From the NCBI RefSeq assembly GCF_022788695.1, contig NZ_CP085154.1:992001-1056000 (forward strand): 64,000 nucleotides of DNA, written 5' to 3'. How positions within the stretch are numbered: the stretch's first letter is position 1; the number at the start of each line of letters is the position of its first letter. Both the position numbers and the translations under genes were made by a program. This document shows positions 53,249 to 62,705 of the stretch, piece after piece. This DNA comes from Pseudosulfitobacter sp. DSM 107133 (lineage in GTDB: Bacteria; Pseudomonadota; Alphaproteobacteria; Rhodobacterales; Rhodobacteraceae). The notes beneath the pieces are model-generated. The model saw nothing but the letters and a program-made list of their open reading frames with translations, did no database searches and was not told the origin of the DNA.

Positions 53249-54904
53249 CTAGCCAATCGCCCGAGACCGCCCCGCATTGCGCCCCGAAAAGATGCATCCG
53301 CCCAGAAACGTGCCTTCCAGCGCATTGTACCCGTGATAGCCGCCACCGCCAAAACCTGCGACCTCTCCGGCGGCGAACAGCCCCGGAACGGGGGCACCAT
53401 CTGCGCCGATCATCTGGCTGTCCAGATTGGTTTGCAGCCCGCCCAGCGTTTTACGCGTGAGGATATGCAGCTTGACCGCGATCAGCGGGCCGTTCGCCGG
53501 ATCAAGGAACCTGTGCGGCTTGGCGGTGCGGATCAGCCTGTCGCCACGATAGTGGCGGGCGGCATGTATCGCCATCATCTGCGCGTCCTTGCTGAAAGGG
53601 TTGTCCACCTGCAAATCGCGCGCCACGATCTGCGCGCGCAAGGCTTGGGTGTCCAGCGGCACATCCCCGATCCGGTTCATGCCCGCCACCAGCCTGTCCA
53701 GATCGTCGGCCACCACAAAATCCGCGCCATGTTCCTTGAACGCTTCGACCGGACCCGTGGCGCGCTTGCCCGACAGGATGCGCTGGCGGATCACCTCGGA
53801 CCACCTGGCCGAGGTGAAATCGGGGTTCTGCTCCGACCCCGACAGGGCAAACTCCTTTTTGATGATCTTCTGGGTCAGGATGAACCAGCTATAATCATAC
53901 CCCGTGGCCAAAATCGCCCGCAGCGTGCCCATGCTGTCGAAACCGGGCAGGACGGGCGGGGCAAAGCGTTTGCCGGTGGCGTCGAACCACATGGACGAGG
54001 GGCCGGGCAGGATGCGGATGCCGTGGGCGGGCCAGATCGGGTCCCAGTTCTTCACGCCTTCGGTATAGTGCCACATGCGGTCGCCGTTGATCACATGTCC
54101 GCCGGCCTGTTCGGAAATGGCGATCATGCGGCCATCCACATGGGCGGGCACGCCCGCGACCATCTCTTTCGGTGCGGGGCCAAGCCGCGCGGTTGGCCAC
54201 GCCTTGCGCACCATTTCGAAATTGCCGCCGATGCCGCCTGAAGTGACAATGACCGAGGCGGCCTTGAACGCAAAATCCCCCACCGCATCACGGTTGGTCG
54301 ACGCCCCGCGCGGTGCCGTGTCATCGGCCAGTACCGTGCCGGACACGCCTGCGGCGGCCCCGTTGGTCATGTCGATGCGGTCAACGCGGTGGCGGAACTG
54401 GAACGAGACCAACCCCGCGCCCTCGTGCTCGATACAGCGGCGGGCAAAATGTTCCATTGTGCCGGGGCCGGTGCCCCAGGTGATGTGAAAGCGCGGCACC
54501 GAATTGCCATGCCCGTCGGCAAAGCCGCCGCCCCGCTCGGCCCAGCCCACCACCGGAAACCAGCGCAGGCCCATCTGGTGCAGCCACGGGCGCATCTCGC
54601 CCGCAGCAAAGTCGATATACGCCTCGGCCCATTTGCGCGGCCATGCGTCCTCGGAACGGTCGAATTGTGCGCTGCCCATCCAGTCGGACAGGGCCAGATC
54701 GCGGCTGTCGCGAATGCCCATGCGCCGCTGTTCGGGGGTGTCGATCATGAACAGCCCGCCAAGGGACCAGAACGCCTGCCCCCCCAGCCCGCTGCGCGGC
54801 TCCTGATCGACGACAATCACCCGCTTGCCCCGGTCCCCCAACTCGGCCGCGGCGGCCAGTCCGGCCAGCCCCGCGCCCACGATGATGGCGTCTGCCTGTT
54901 CCAT
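53249..54904 (-). CDS. FAD-binding dehydrogenase (3-ketosteroid dehydrogenase/fumarate reductase-like)
   Basis: The 551-aa protein starts MEQADAIIVGAGLAGLAAAAELGDRG, the Rossmann FAD motif, and ends GGGGYHGYNALEGTFLGGCIFSGR, typical of the FAD_binding_2 dehydrogenases. The ATG at 54904 has AGGGGAGAG upstream; an open frame extending further upstream is antisense-like and not credible. The substrate may be a steroid or other cyclic ketone. The IS110 element lies just past its stop without truncating it. Confidence 0.9.
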   Translation of the reverse strand: MEQADAIIVGAGLAGLAAAAELGDRGKRVIVVDQEPRSGLGGQAFWSLGGLFMIDTPEQRRMGIRDSRDLALSDWMGSAQFDRSEDAWPRKWAEAYIDFAAGEMRPWLHQMGLRWFPVVGWAERGGGFADGHGNSVPRFHITWGTGPGTMEHFARRCIEHEGAGLVSFQFRHRVDRIDMTNGAAAGVSGTVLADDTAPRGASTNRDAVGDFAFKAASVIVTSGGIGGNFEMVRKAWPTARLGPAPKEMVAGVPAHVDGRMIAISEQAGGHVINGDRMWHYTEGVKNWDPIWPAHGIRILPGPSSMWFDATGKRFAPPVLPGFDSMGTLRAILATGYDYSWFILTQKIIKKEFALSGSEQNPDFTSARWSEVIRQRILSGKRATGPVEAFKEHGADFVVADDLDRLVAGMNRIGDVPLDTQALRAQIVARDLQVDNPFSKDAQMMAIHAARHYRGDRLIRTAKPHRFLDPANGPLIAVKLHILTRKTLGGLQTNLDSQMIGADGAPVPGLFAAGEVAGFGGGGYHGYNALEGTFLGGCIFSGRNAGRSRAIG

Positions 54905-54972
54905 GATGCTCTCCCCTAACGGGAAGCGTAAACGCGCAGGGGGGCAGGGGGCTAGATTTTTTTTGGAGCGCC

Positions 54973-56745
54973 TTACAACGGCCAGAAAAACAGGATGGCC
55001 GGGATCGACACGCAGACCACGATGATCTCCAACGGCAGCCCCATCCGCCAGTAATCGCCAAAGCGATAGCCACCGGGGCCGAGGATAAGGGTGTTGTTCT
55101 TGTGGCCGATGGGCGTCAGGAACGCCGAGGACGCCGCCACCGCCACCGCCATCAGGAACGGATCGGGCGAGACGTTCAGGCTTTGTGCCATCTGGATGCC
55201 CACGGGGGCGGCGACGATCGTGGTGGCGGTGTTGTTCAACACGTCCGACAGGGTCATGGTGACCACCATCAGCACGCTCAGCACCACCCAGGCCGGCATC
55301 CCGTCGGTCAGGTTGACCAGCGCACCCGAGATCAGTTCGGTGCCGCCCGATGTCTCCAAAGCAGCCCCCAGCGGGATCATCGACCCCAGCAGGACGACCA
55401 CGGGCCATTCGATATGTGTGTAAAGCTCGGACAGGGGCACGATGCGGGCCAGCACATAGGCGATGACCACAAGGCCAAGCGCGATGGGCAGGTAGATCAG
55501 GCCGAAACTGGCGGCAGCAACGGCACCGGCGAACAGGCCGATGGCCAGCCAGACCTTGGAATTCTCGGTGACCGCCAGCCCGCGATCGGCCAACGGCAGA
55601 ACGCCCAGCCAGTCGGTGACGTGTGCGGCAGTGTCGCGGGGCACCAGCAGCAACAGGATGTCGCCCGCCTGCAACTGGGTCTTGCGCAGCTGCGAGGTGA
55701 TCTTGCGCCCCTGCCGGGAAATGCCCAGCAGCACCGTGCGCTGACGCCATGCCAGCCCCACGGTCTGTGCCGTCCGCCCGTCCAGACGCGACCCTTCGGG
55801 GATCACGACCTCGATAATCTCGACACCTTCGCCGTCGGCGTTCAGCCGCTCTTCGCGCTCGGCGTCCGCCACGCTCAGCTTCAGGGTCGAGCGGAATTCG
55901 TCCAGTGCGTCGGGCGCTGCCTCGATCACCAGCGCATCCCCCGCCAGCAAGGCCACGTTTCGGGCCGAGCCATAGCGCCGCTTGCCATCGCGGATCAGGC
56001 CAAGGACGGCAACGTCTGCCCCGTCCGCAATCTCTTGCAGTTCGGCAATGCGCTGGCCGATCAGTTTGCTGTCTTCGGGAATGATCAGCTCGGCAATATA
56101 CTGCGAGATGTCTTCGCGGTTCAGCGTGGCGTCTTCGCGGCTGGGGATCAGTCGCCAGCCGATCAGCGCGACAAAGGCCAGACCCGCAATCGCCGCAATG
56201 CCGCCGACGGGAGCAAAGTCGAACATGCGGAACGGTTCACCCAGTGCTTCCTGCCGGATCGAGGCGATGATGATGTTGGGTGGTGTGCCGATCAGCGTGG
56301 CCATGCCGCCCAGAATGGTGGCAAAGCTCAGCGGCATCAGGCTCAGCCCCGGCTGGCGGCCCGCCTTGCGGGCGGTCTGGATGTCGACGGGCATCAAAAG
56401 GGCCAGCGCGGCCACGTTGTTCATGAAGGCCGACAAAACGCCGCCCACCGCGCCCATGATGGTGATATGCGCGCCCAGGCTGCGGCTGGCATCAATCAGC
56501 GTGCGGGTGATCAGCAACACAGCCCCCGAGCGCACCAGCCCCGCCGACACCACCAGCACCAGCGCCACGATCAGCGTGGCAGGATGCCCGAACCCGGAAA
56601 AAGCGTCTTTTTCCGGCACCACGCCCAGCACCACGCCGGTCATCAGCGCGGCAAAGGCCACAAGATCGTAACGGAAGCGGCCCCACAGCAGCAATCCAAA
56701 GACGGCGCCGAACAGGGTGAAGAGGATGATTTGATCTGTTGTCAT
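54973..56745 (-). CDS. SLC13/DASS family carrier with RCK_C domains (second copy)
   Basis: The 590-aa protein starts MTTDQIILFTLFGAVFGLLLWG (ATG 56745). It has the same layout as the carrier at 46089: helices, two RCK_C domains (about 205-395), helices, with motifs FMNNVAALALLMPV and LNNTATTIVAAPV. The carried anion is unknown. It is probably co-transcribed with the flavin dehydrogenase 68 nt downstream, which hints at uptake of that enzyme's substrate. Confidence 0.88.
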   Translation of the reverse strand: MTTDQIILFTLFGAVFGLLLWGRFRYDLVAFAALMTGVVLGVVPEKDAFSGFGHPATLIVALVLVVSAGLVRSGAVLLITRTLIDASRSLGAHITIMGAVGGVLSAFMNNVAALALLMPVDIQTARKAGRQPGLSLMPLSFATILGGMATLIGTPPNIIIASIRQEALGEPFRMFDFAPVGGIAAIAGLAFVALIGWRLIPSREDATLNREDISQYIAELIIPEDSKLIGQRIAELQEIADGADVAVLGLIRDGKRRYGSARNVALLAGDALVIEAAPDALDEFRSTLKLSVADAEREERLNADGEGVEIIEVVIPEGSRLDGRTAQTVGLAWRQRTVLLGISRQGRKITSQLRKTQLQAGDILLLLVPRDTAAHVTDWLGVLPLADRGLAVTENSKVWLAIGLFAGAVAAASFGLIYLPIALGLVVIAYVLARIVPLSELYTHIEWPVVVLLGSMIPLGAALETSGGTELISGALVNLTDGMPAWVVLSVLMVVTMTLSDVLNNTATTIVAAPVGIQMAQSLNVSPDPFLMAVAVAASSAFLTPIGHKNNTLILGPGGYRFGDYWRMGLPLEIIVVCVSIPAILFFWPL

Positions 56746-56818
56746 GCGCGGCAACGTAGAACGCAGGCACGGGAGCGGCCAGTGCAATTTGATGCTTTTT
56801 GGCGCGCGGGAACAGGAT

Positions 56819-56875
56819 GGGGGCTTTGCCCCCGGCGCTTGCGCGCCTCCCCCAGGATTTTCTGAACCAGAGAAG
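56819..56875 (+). repeat. Dispersed intergenic repeat, full-length copy 6
   Basis: Hairpin GGGGGC-TTT-GCCCCC, GGCGC...GCGCC-like stem, CTCCCCCAGGATTTTCTG and tail AACCAGAGAAG. It combines the hairpin of copy 5 with the tail of copies 2 and 3. It lies between the SLC13 gene and yebC. Confidence 0.75.
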
Positions 56876-56983
56876 AGGCGCGGGCGTGCATATCTGGACG
56901 GGCTTGCGGCCCCCCCGCATGGTGCACTATAGCAGCCGACAAAGCCGCGCGGCGGCGCATGTCAGTTGCAAATCGGAGGCGTT

Positions 56984-57733
56984 ATGGCAGGCCACTCAAA
57001 ATGGGCGAACATCCAGCACCGCAAGGGGCGTCAGGACAAGTTGCGCGCCAAGGTGTTTTCCAAGATGTCCAAGGAAATTACCGTGGCTGCCAAGATGGGC
57101 GACCCGGATCCCGACAAGAACCCGCGTTTGCGTCTGGCGATCAAGGAGGCCAAGTCGGTTTCGGTGCCCAAGGACGTGATCGACCGCGCGATCAAGAAAT
57201 CGCAAGGCGGCGACAGCGAGGATTACGAAGAAATCCGTTACGAGGGGTACGGCCCCAACGGTGTCGCGGTGATCGTCGAGGCGATGACCGACAACCGCAA
57301 CCGCACCGCATCTGTGGTGCGCTCGACGTTCACCAAGAACGGCGGCAACCTGGGTGAGACCGGCAGCGTCGGTTTCATGTTCGACCGCAAGGGCGAGGTC
57401 GTCTATCCCGCCGCCATCGGTGACGCCGATACGGTGATGATGGCCGCAATCGAAGCGGGCGCCGAAGACGTGGAAAGCACCGAGGACGGGCATGTGATCT
57501 GGTGCGCCGACACCGACCTGAACGAGGTGTCCACCGCACTGGAAGCCGCGCTGGGCGAAAGCGACGCCACGCGGCTGGTGTGGAAACCCACCGTCACCAC
57601 CGAGATGGATCTGGAAAGCATGCAAAAGCTGATGAAGCTGATTGACGCGCTGGAAGACGATGACGACGTGCAGCGCGTCACCGCCAACTTTGAAGCCTCG
57701 GACGAGGTGATGGATCAGCTGGGCGAAGAGTAG
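56984..57733 (+). CDS. YebC/PmpR family DNA-binding regulator / translation factor
   Basis: This 249-aa protein is full length for YebC, beginning [24 protein letters not shown] precedes the ATG. Members act as DNA-binding regulators, and recent work links some to translation of proline-rich stretches. Here ruvC is not adjacent. It converges on a small unknown gene with 10 nt between stops. Confidence 0.95.
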   Translation: MAGHSKWANIQHRKGRQDKLRAKVFSKMSKEITVAAKMGDPDPDKNPRLRLAIKEAKSVSVPKDVIDRAIKKSQGGDSEDYEEIRYEGYGPNGVAVIVEAMTDNRNRTASVVRSTFTKNGGNLGETGSVGFMFDRKGEVVYPAAIGDADTVMMAAIEAGAEDVESTEDGHVIWCADTDLNEVSTALEAALGESDATRLVWKPTVTTEMDLESMQKLMKLIDALEDDDDVQRVTANFEASDEVMDQLGEE

Positions 57734-57743
57734 GGGCCTGAGC

Positions 57744-58034
57744 CTAAGCCGGCCCACCGTTTACAAGATCAGAACGCTGCTCTGTCACCGGAGCGGCGTT
57801 TTTGTTGCAGAACAGGCCGCGCGCAATGCTGCCCCAGCCCTGGGGGGCTTCGATCTGCGGGCGCTGGCGGCGCAAGCGGCGCAGCACCGAACGCAATGCG
57901 GTCAGGCGGGCTTCGGCGGTTTCGCCACCGGCACGGACCTGTACAGCCAGAATCTTTTCCTGCGTTTCCAAAGCGCTTTCGATCATGTCGAAATCGGTAG
58001 CGGAGAGAACAAGGCTGTGGGGCAGGGCGGACAT
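57744..58034 (-). CDS. Hypothetical protein
   Basis: I do not recognise this 96-aa protein. It begins MSALPHSLVLSATDFDMIESALETQEKI (ATG 58034, TTAAGGAAC site upstream) and includes a basic helix LTALRSVLRRLRRQRPQ. It has no membrane segment. The frame could be read further upstream but the ribosome site fits this ATG. Confidence 0.6.
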   Translation of the reverse strand: MSALPHSLVLSATDFDMIESALETQEKILAVQVRAGGETAEARLTALRSVLRRLRRQRPQIEAPQGWGSIARGLFCNKNAAPVTEQRSDLVNGGPA

Positions 58035-58216
58035 CTTGGCGTTCCTTAAGTGATCAGTCTTGTGCATATGGTGCAGGATTGACGCCACGCCAACCTCTGA
58101 TTTGAGAAATATGACAAAAAAGTAACGCGTATCACGCAGCAGTGAATTCATGTGCAGATTTGCGCAGACTGCTGTGCCGCCGTAAACAGGTGCGACGCGC
58201 TGTAGGGACATCACGG

Positions 58217-58813
58217 ATGACATCATTCTTGCCAGGGTTTTATCTGGGGCTTTCGTTGATTCTGGCCATTGGCGCCCAGAATGCCTTTGTGCTGCGTCAG
58301 GGGTTGATACAGGCCCATGTATTCTGGGTCTGTCTGGCCTGTGCCCTGTCCGATGCGCTGTTGATCTCAGCGGGGGTGGCAGGGTTTGGCACATTGGCCG
58401 CGGCGGTGCCCTGGCTGGAAAACGTGATGCGCTGGTTTGGCGCGGCGTTCCTGCTGTGGTACGGCTGGCGCCATGCAGCAAGCGCGTGGCGCGGCGGACA
58501 GTCGCTGGACGCGGCGGCGGCGCGGGGCGGATCGTTGCGGGCCACGGTGCTGGTGGCGCTGGCGCTGACCTGGTTGAACCCGCATGTCTATCTGGACACG
58601 TTGGTGCTGCTGGGATCGGTGTCGGCGCAATACCCTGGCAAGCTGGCGTTTGGCGCGGGGGCGGTGACGGCCAGTTTCGTGTTCTTCTTTGCCCTGGGTT
58701 ATGGCGCGCGGCGCTTGCGGCCGCTGTTTGCCAATTCGCGCAGCTGGCAGGTGCTGGACGTGCTGATCGCGCTGGTCATGTGGGCGATTGCACTCAAACT
58801 GATCTGGATGTGA
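58217..58813 (+). CDS. LysE/ArgO family amino-acid exporter
   Basis: This 198-aa protein has six hydrophobic segments and the LysE motif GAQNAFVLRQGL near residue 20, full length for an ArgO/LysE exporter of basic amino acids. It is a stand-alone gene; no LysG regulator lies beside it. Confidence 0.93.
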   Translation: MTSFLPGFYLGLSLILAIGAQNAFVLRQGLIQAHVFWVCLACALSDALLISAGVAGFGTLAAAVPWLENVMRWFGAAFLLWYGWRHAASAWRGGQSLDAAAARGGSLRATVLVALALTWLNPHVYLDTLVLLGSVSAQYPGKLAFGAGAVTASFVFFFALGYGARRLRPLFANSRSWQVLDVLIALVMWAIALKLIWM

Positions 58814-58883
58814 CACCAAGACACGCGCCGTTGATCGGGGGTGCGCTGCATGATAACCGGGCAGCGTAGCGCACGGTGATCCC

Positions 58884-59441
58884 ATGACCCGATCTTCAAG
58901 ACTGTATATACTCGGCGCGTCCTGTTCCGGCGTGTCAACGCTGGGGCAGAGCCTGTCGGCGCACCTGCGGGTGCCACAGCTGGATGTGGACAACTTTTAC
59001 TGGTTGCCGACCGACCCGCCCTTTACCACCAAACGTCCGCCCGAAGATCGCGTCCACATGATCCAGGCCGAACAGGCACGGACGGATGGCTGGATCTTGT
59101 CCGGCTCTTTCATCGGCTGGGGCGAGGCGCTGGTCGAGGATGTCGACATGATCATCTATGTATACACCCCCACCGAGGTGCGGATGCAGCGGCTGGACGC
59201 CAGAGAGGCGCAGCGCCACGGTGCGCGTATCCTGCCGGGCGGAGACATGCATCTGGCCCATCTGGCGTTTCGCGACTGGGCCTCTCATTATGATGATCCT
59301 GCTTTTTCCGGCCGCAACCGGGCGCAGCACGAGGGTTGGCTGGACTCCCTGAGCGTGCCCGTGCTGCGGCTGGACGGGGCGCAGGACCAGGCGGCGCTGT
59401 TGGATGCGGTCGTCCGAGAGCTGTCCGGCGTTCGGGCCTGA
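58884..59441 (+). CDS. P-loop kinase-like protein (adenylate-kinase-like fold, variant Walker A)
   Basis: The 185-aa protein begins MTRSSRLYILGASCSGVSTLG. The P-loop reads GASCSGVST, with Val where most kinases have Lys. The family of GASGSGxTT proteins commonly shows this change. LDVDNFYWLP, RLDAREAQRHG and GWLDSL follow. It probably binds a nucleotide; activity and substrate are unknown. It may be co-transcribed with the LysE gene (70 nt). Confidence 0.8.
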   Translation: MTRSSRLYILGASCSGVSTLGQSLSAHLRVPQLDVDNFYWLPTDPPFTTKRPPEDRVHMIQAEQARTDGWILSGSFIGWGEALVEDVDMIIYVYTPTEVRMQRLDAREAQRHGARILPGGDMHLAHLAFRDWASHYDDPAFSGRNRAQHEGWLDSLSVPVLRLDGAQDQAALLDAVVRELSGVRA

Positions 59442-59548
59442 ACCCCGTTGCGTGAAAACAAGCTGGTTCAATGTCATAGGCTGCTGTCAGGCAGAACGTT
59501 GCGCGCAGGCTCTTGCACCTCGTTGCGGGCTTGCCCATTGATACGCCC

Positions 59549-60454
59549 ATGATAAATGGACAAGAACCGCGCCCCATGACGGGCATTTTGTGGATGCTGG
59601 TGACGGGGCTGTGTTTTGTAGCCGTGACCGCGCTGGTCAAATCAATGGGGCCGACGATGCCGCCCGCGCAGTCGGCGTTCTTGCGCTATGTGTTGGGGAT
59701 GGTGTTTCTGATCCCGATGCTGGGCGACGTGCGCCGTGCCAACCTGACACCGCGCCAGTGGAAACTGTTCACCTTTCGCGGGCTGTTCCATGCGATTGGC
59801 GTGTCGCTGTGGTTCTATGCCATGACCCGCATTCCCATCGCTGAGCTGACGGCGATCAACTACCTTGCGCCGGTCTTTGTGTCGATCGGGGCGGCGCTTT
59901 TTCTGGGCGAACGGCTGGCGGCCCGCCGTATCGTTGCGGTGATCGTGGCGCTGGTCGGCACGGCAGTGATCCTGCGGCCGGGTTTTCGTGAAGTGTCCAA
60001 CGGCCATATCGCCATGCTGGCGGCGGCGGCGGTGTTTTCGGGGTCGTACCTGCTGGCCAAGATCATGACGGACGAGGTCAAGCCCACCGTCGTGGTCTTC
60101 ATGCTAACCATCTTTGTGTCGCTTGGCCTTGCGCCGCTGGCGGCGCTGGACTGGGTCACGCCCACATGGGGGCAGATCGGTATTCTGGCACTTGTCGCGC
60201 TGTTTGCGCAGGCGGGGCATTATACCATGACGCTGGCCTTTGCCTCGGCACCTGTGACGGTGACGCAGCCGATTACCTTTCTGCAACTGGTCTGGGCCAC
60301 GCTCTTGGGCCTGCTGGTGTTCAATGAACCGATAGACATTTGGGTGGTGCTGGGGGGCGTGCTGATCCTGGGCGCGGTCACCTTTATCACATGGCGCGAA
60401 GCGCAGCTGAACCGCCGTCCGATCACCCCGCCGATCAATGCCACCAAGATGTGA
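59549..60454 (+). CDS. DMT-superfamily (EamA) transporter
   Basis: The 301-aa protein has ten membrane helices forming two EamA repeats (about 15-145 and 155-285). It starts at ATG 59549 or 59576; no strong ribosome site separates them. It is a probable metabolite exporter of unknown substrate, encoded just before the choline cluster on the same strand. Confidence 0.9.
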   Translation: MINGQEPRPMTGILWMLVTGLCFVAVTALVKSMGPTMPPAQSAFLRYVLGMVFLIPMLGDVRRANLTPRQWKLFTFRGLFHAIGVSLWFYAMTRIPIAELTAINYLAPVFVSIGAALFLGERLAARRIVAVIVALVGTAVILRPGFREVSNGHIAMLAAAAVFSGSYLLAKIMTDEVKPTVVVFMLTIFVSLGLAPLAALDWVTPTWGQIGILALVALFAQAGHYTMTLAFASAPVTVTQPITFLQLVWATLLGLLVFNEPIDIWVVLGGVLILGAVTFITWREAQLNRRPITPPINATKM

Positions 60455-60463
60455 CAATTTTTT

Positions 60464-60482
60464 ATTGATTGACTAGTCAGTA
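60464..60482. promoter_or_regulatory. Operator-like inverted repeat upstream of betI
   Basis: The core TGACTAGTCA is a perfect 10-bp palindrome within ATTGATT-GACT-AGTCAGT. It is 43 nt upstream of the betI start. BetI of other bacteria binds similar AT-flanked dyads in its own promoter, so it may be the choline-responsive autoregulatory site. Confidence 0.55.
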
Positions 60483-60524
60483 AAAATCCCCAATCCTTTG
60501 CGCCAAGCAATGGAGGGATAGGCC

Positions 60525-61097
60525 GTGCCCAAAGTGGGAATGGAACCGATCAGACGATCCGCACTGGTGCAGGCCACCATCGCGGAAATCGGGGCTGCGG
60601 GATCGCTGGATGTCACGGTGGGGCAAATCGCGCGCCGTGCCGGCATGTCGACAGCGCTGGCGCACCACTATTTCGGTGGCAAGGACCAGATATTTCTGGC
60701 CGCGATGCGCCACATCCTGACCGAATATGCAACCGAGGTGCGCGCAGCACTGGCCAATACCTCCTGCCACGCCGACCGCGCCGCCGCCATTGTGCGCGGC
60801 AGCTTTGCCCAATCATGCTTTGCCCCCGCAACGATCAGCGCGTGGATGACCTTTTATGGCCGTGCCGCGTCGAGCCCTGACACCCTGCGATTGCTGCACC
60901 TGTACCAGCGGCGGTTGCGGTCGAACCTGACCCATGCCCTGCGCGGAGTCAGCGCCGATCCGGTGAACGACGCCGAAACCATGGCCGCCCTGATCGACGG
61001 TCTGTACCTGCGCGCAGCCCTGTCGGGCCGTGACGATCACGGCGCTTGCGATGCGGCACTGCGCACGCTGAACACTTTGATCGAGAGGCAATCATGA
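60525..61097 (+). CDS. betI: TetR-family regulator BetI
   Basis: The 190-aa protein has the TetR helix-turn-helix DVTVGQIARRAGMSTALAHHYFGGKDQIF and aligns in position and length with BetI, the choline-sensing repressor of betaine synthesis. The GTG start at 60525 has GGAGGG upstream. Its stop overlaps the betC ATG (ATGA), so sulfatase synthesis is tied to it. Confidence 0.92.
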   Translation: MPKVGMEPIRRSALVQATIAEIGAAGSLDVTVGQIARRAGMSTALAHHYFGGKDQIFLAAMRHILTEYATEVRAALANTSCHADRAAAIVRGSFAQSCFAPATISAWMTFYGRAASSPDTLRLLHLYQRRLRSNLTHALRGVSADPVNDAETMAALIDGLYLRAALSGRDDHGACDAALRTLNTLIERQS

Positions 61098-62617
61098 CTG
61101 ACGCTCCGGCCAAACAGCCCAACATCCTGATCTTCATGGTCGACCAGCTGAACGGCACGCTGTTCCCTGACGGCCCCGCCGACTGGCTGCACGCGCCCAA
61201 CATCAAGAAACTGGCCGCCCGCAGCACACGGTTCCGCAACGCCTATACCGCCTCGCCTCTGTGCGCGCCGGGGCGGGCGGCGTTCATGTCGGGGCAGTTG
61301 CCCAGTGCCACGGGCGTCTATGACAACGCGGCCGAGTTTGCCTCGTCCATTCCCACCTATGCCCACCACCTGCGCCGCGCAGGCTATCACACCTGCCTGT
61401 CAGGCAAGATGCATTTTGTCGGCCCCGACCAGCTGCACGGCTTCGAGGAGCGTCTGACCACCGATGTCTACCCGCCCGATTTCGGCTGGACCCCCGATTA
61501 TCGCAAGCCGGGCGAGCGGATCGAATGGTGGTATCACAACATGGGCTCGGTCACGGGGTCGGGCGTGGCCGAGATCACCAACCAGATGGAATATGACGAC
61601 GAGGTCGCCTATCACGCCACCCGCAAGGTCTATGATCTGGGGCGCCGCCACGATGCGCGCCCGTGGTGTCTGACGGTCAGCTTTACACACCCGCACGACC
61701 CCTACGTCGCGCGCAAGAAATACTGGGATCTCTACGAGGATTGCGACCACCTGATGCCCGAGGTCGCACCGATCCCCTATGACGAACAAGACCCCCATTC
61801 CAAGCGCATCTTTGACGCGAACGACTGGCGCAGCTTTGACATCTCGGACGACGACGTGCGCCGCTCGCGCCGCGCCTATTTTGCCAACATCAGCTATCTG
61901 GACGACAAGATCGGCGAAGTGATGGAGGCGCTGGAAGGCACCCGCCAAGAGGCGATCATCCTGTTCGTGTCCGATCACGGCGATATGCTGGGCGACCGTG
62001 GCCTGTGGTTCAAGATGTCCTTCTACGAAGGATCGTCGCGCGTGCCGCTGATGATCAGCGCGCCGCAGATGGAACCGGGCCTTGTGACCGATCCCGTCAG
62101 CAACATCGACGTCTGCCCGACCTTATGCGATCTGGCGGGTGTCAGCATGTCCGAAGTCGCCCCATGGACCACCGGCAGCAGCCTTGTGCCGCAAGGGCAG
62201 GGGGTGAAACGCAGTGAACCCGTGGCGATGGAATATGCCGCCGAGGCGTCCTATGCACCGATGGTGTCGCTGCGGATGAGCAAATGGAAATACAACCGTT
62301 GCGCACTGGACCCCGACCAGCTGTTCGATCTGGACGCCGACCCGCAAGAGCTGAACAATCTGGCCGCCGATCCCGCGCATACCGCCACGCTGAACGACTT
62401 TCGCGCGATGGCCGACTCCCGCTGGGATCTGGACCGATACGATGCCGATGTACGGATAAGCCAGGCCCGCCGCTGGGTGGTCTACGAGGCGTTGCGCAAG
62501 GGCGGCTATTACCCGTGGGATTACCAACCGCTGCAAAAGGCATCGGAACGCTACATGCGCAACCACATGGACCTGAATGTGGTGGAAGAAAACGCAAGAT
62601 ATCCGCGCGGCGAGTGA
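61094..62617 (+). CDS. betC: Choline-sulfatase
   Basis: The 507-aa sulfatase has the formylglycine motif CAPGR (in SPLCAPGRAAF) and the metal ligands NILIFMVDQLNG and SDHGDMLGDRG. No signal peptide is seen, so it hydrolyses choline-O-sulfate in the cytosol. It needs a formylglycine-generating enzyme encoded elsewhere, or the anaerobic type. It is the entry to the betaine pathway here. Confidence 0.95.
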   Translation: MTDAPAKQPNILIFMVDQLNGTLFPDGPADWLHAPNIKKLAARSTRFRNAYTASPLCAPGRAAFMSGQLPSATGVYDNAAEFASSIPTYAHHLRRAGYHTCLSGKMHFVGPDQLHGFEERLTTDVYPPDFGWTPDYRKPGERIEWWYHNMGSVTGSGVAEITNQMEYDDEVAYHATRKVYDLGRRHDARPWCLTVSFTHPHDPYVARKKYWDLYEDCDHLMPEVAPIPYDEQDPHSKRIFDANDWRSFDISDDDVRRSRRAYFANISYLDDKIGEVMEALEGTRQEAIILFVSDHGDMLGDRGLWFKMSFYEGSSRVPLMISAPQMEPGLVTDPVSNIDVCPTLCDLAGVSMSEVAPWTTGSSLVPQGQGVKRSEPVAMEYAAEASYAPMVSLRMSKWKYNRCALDPDQLFDLDADPQELNNLAADPAHTATLNDFRAMADSRWDLDRYDADVRISQARRWVVYEALRKGGYYPWDYQPLQKASERYMRNHMDLNVVEENARYPRGE

Positions 62618-62705
62618 GATCGCAGCGCGGGTTACGTGAAACGCTGAAACAGAATAAACTGGCGGCACGTAAACCAAGGCCAAACAGGCCAACTCGGAGG
62701 GACCA

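Noticed and set aside
53249-54904. Truncation of the flavin dehydrogenase by the IS110 element
   Set aside because: The C-terminal GGGGYHGYNALEGTFLGG motif and natural end are present; the element lies past the stop.
54905-55750. Upstream extension of the flavin dehydrogenase
   Set aside because: The open frame continues 280 codons upstream but over the SLC13 gene in another frame; the FAD motif and AGGGGAGAG site fix the start at 54904.
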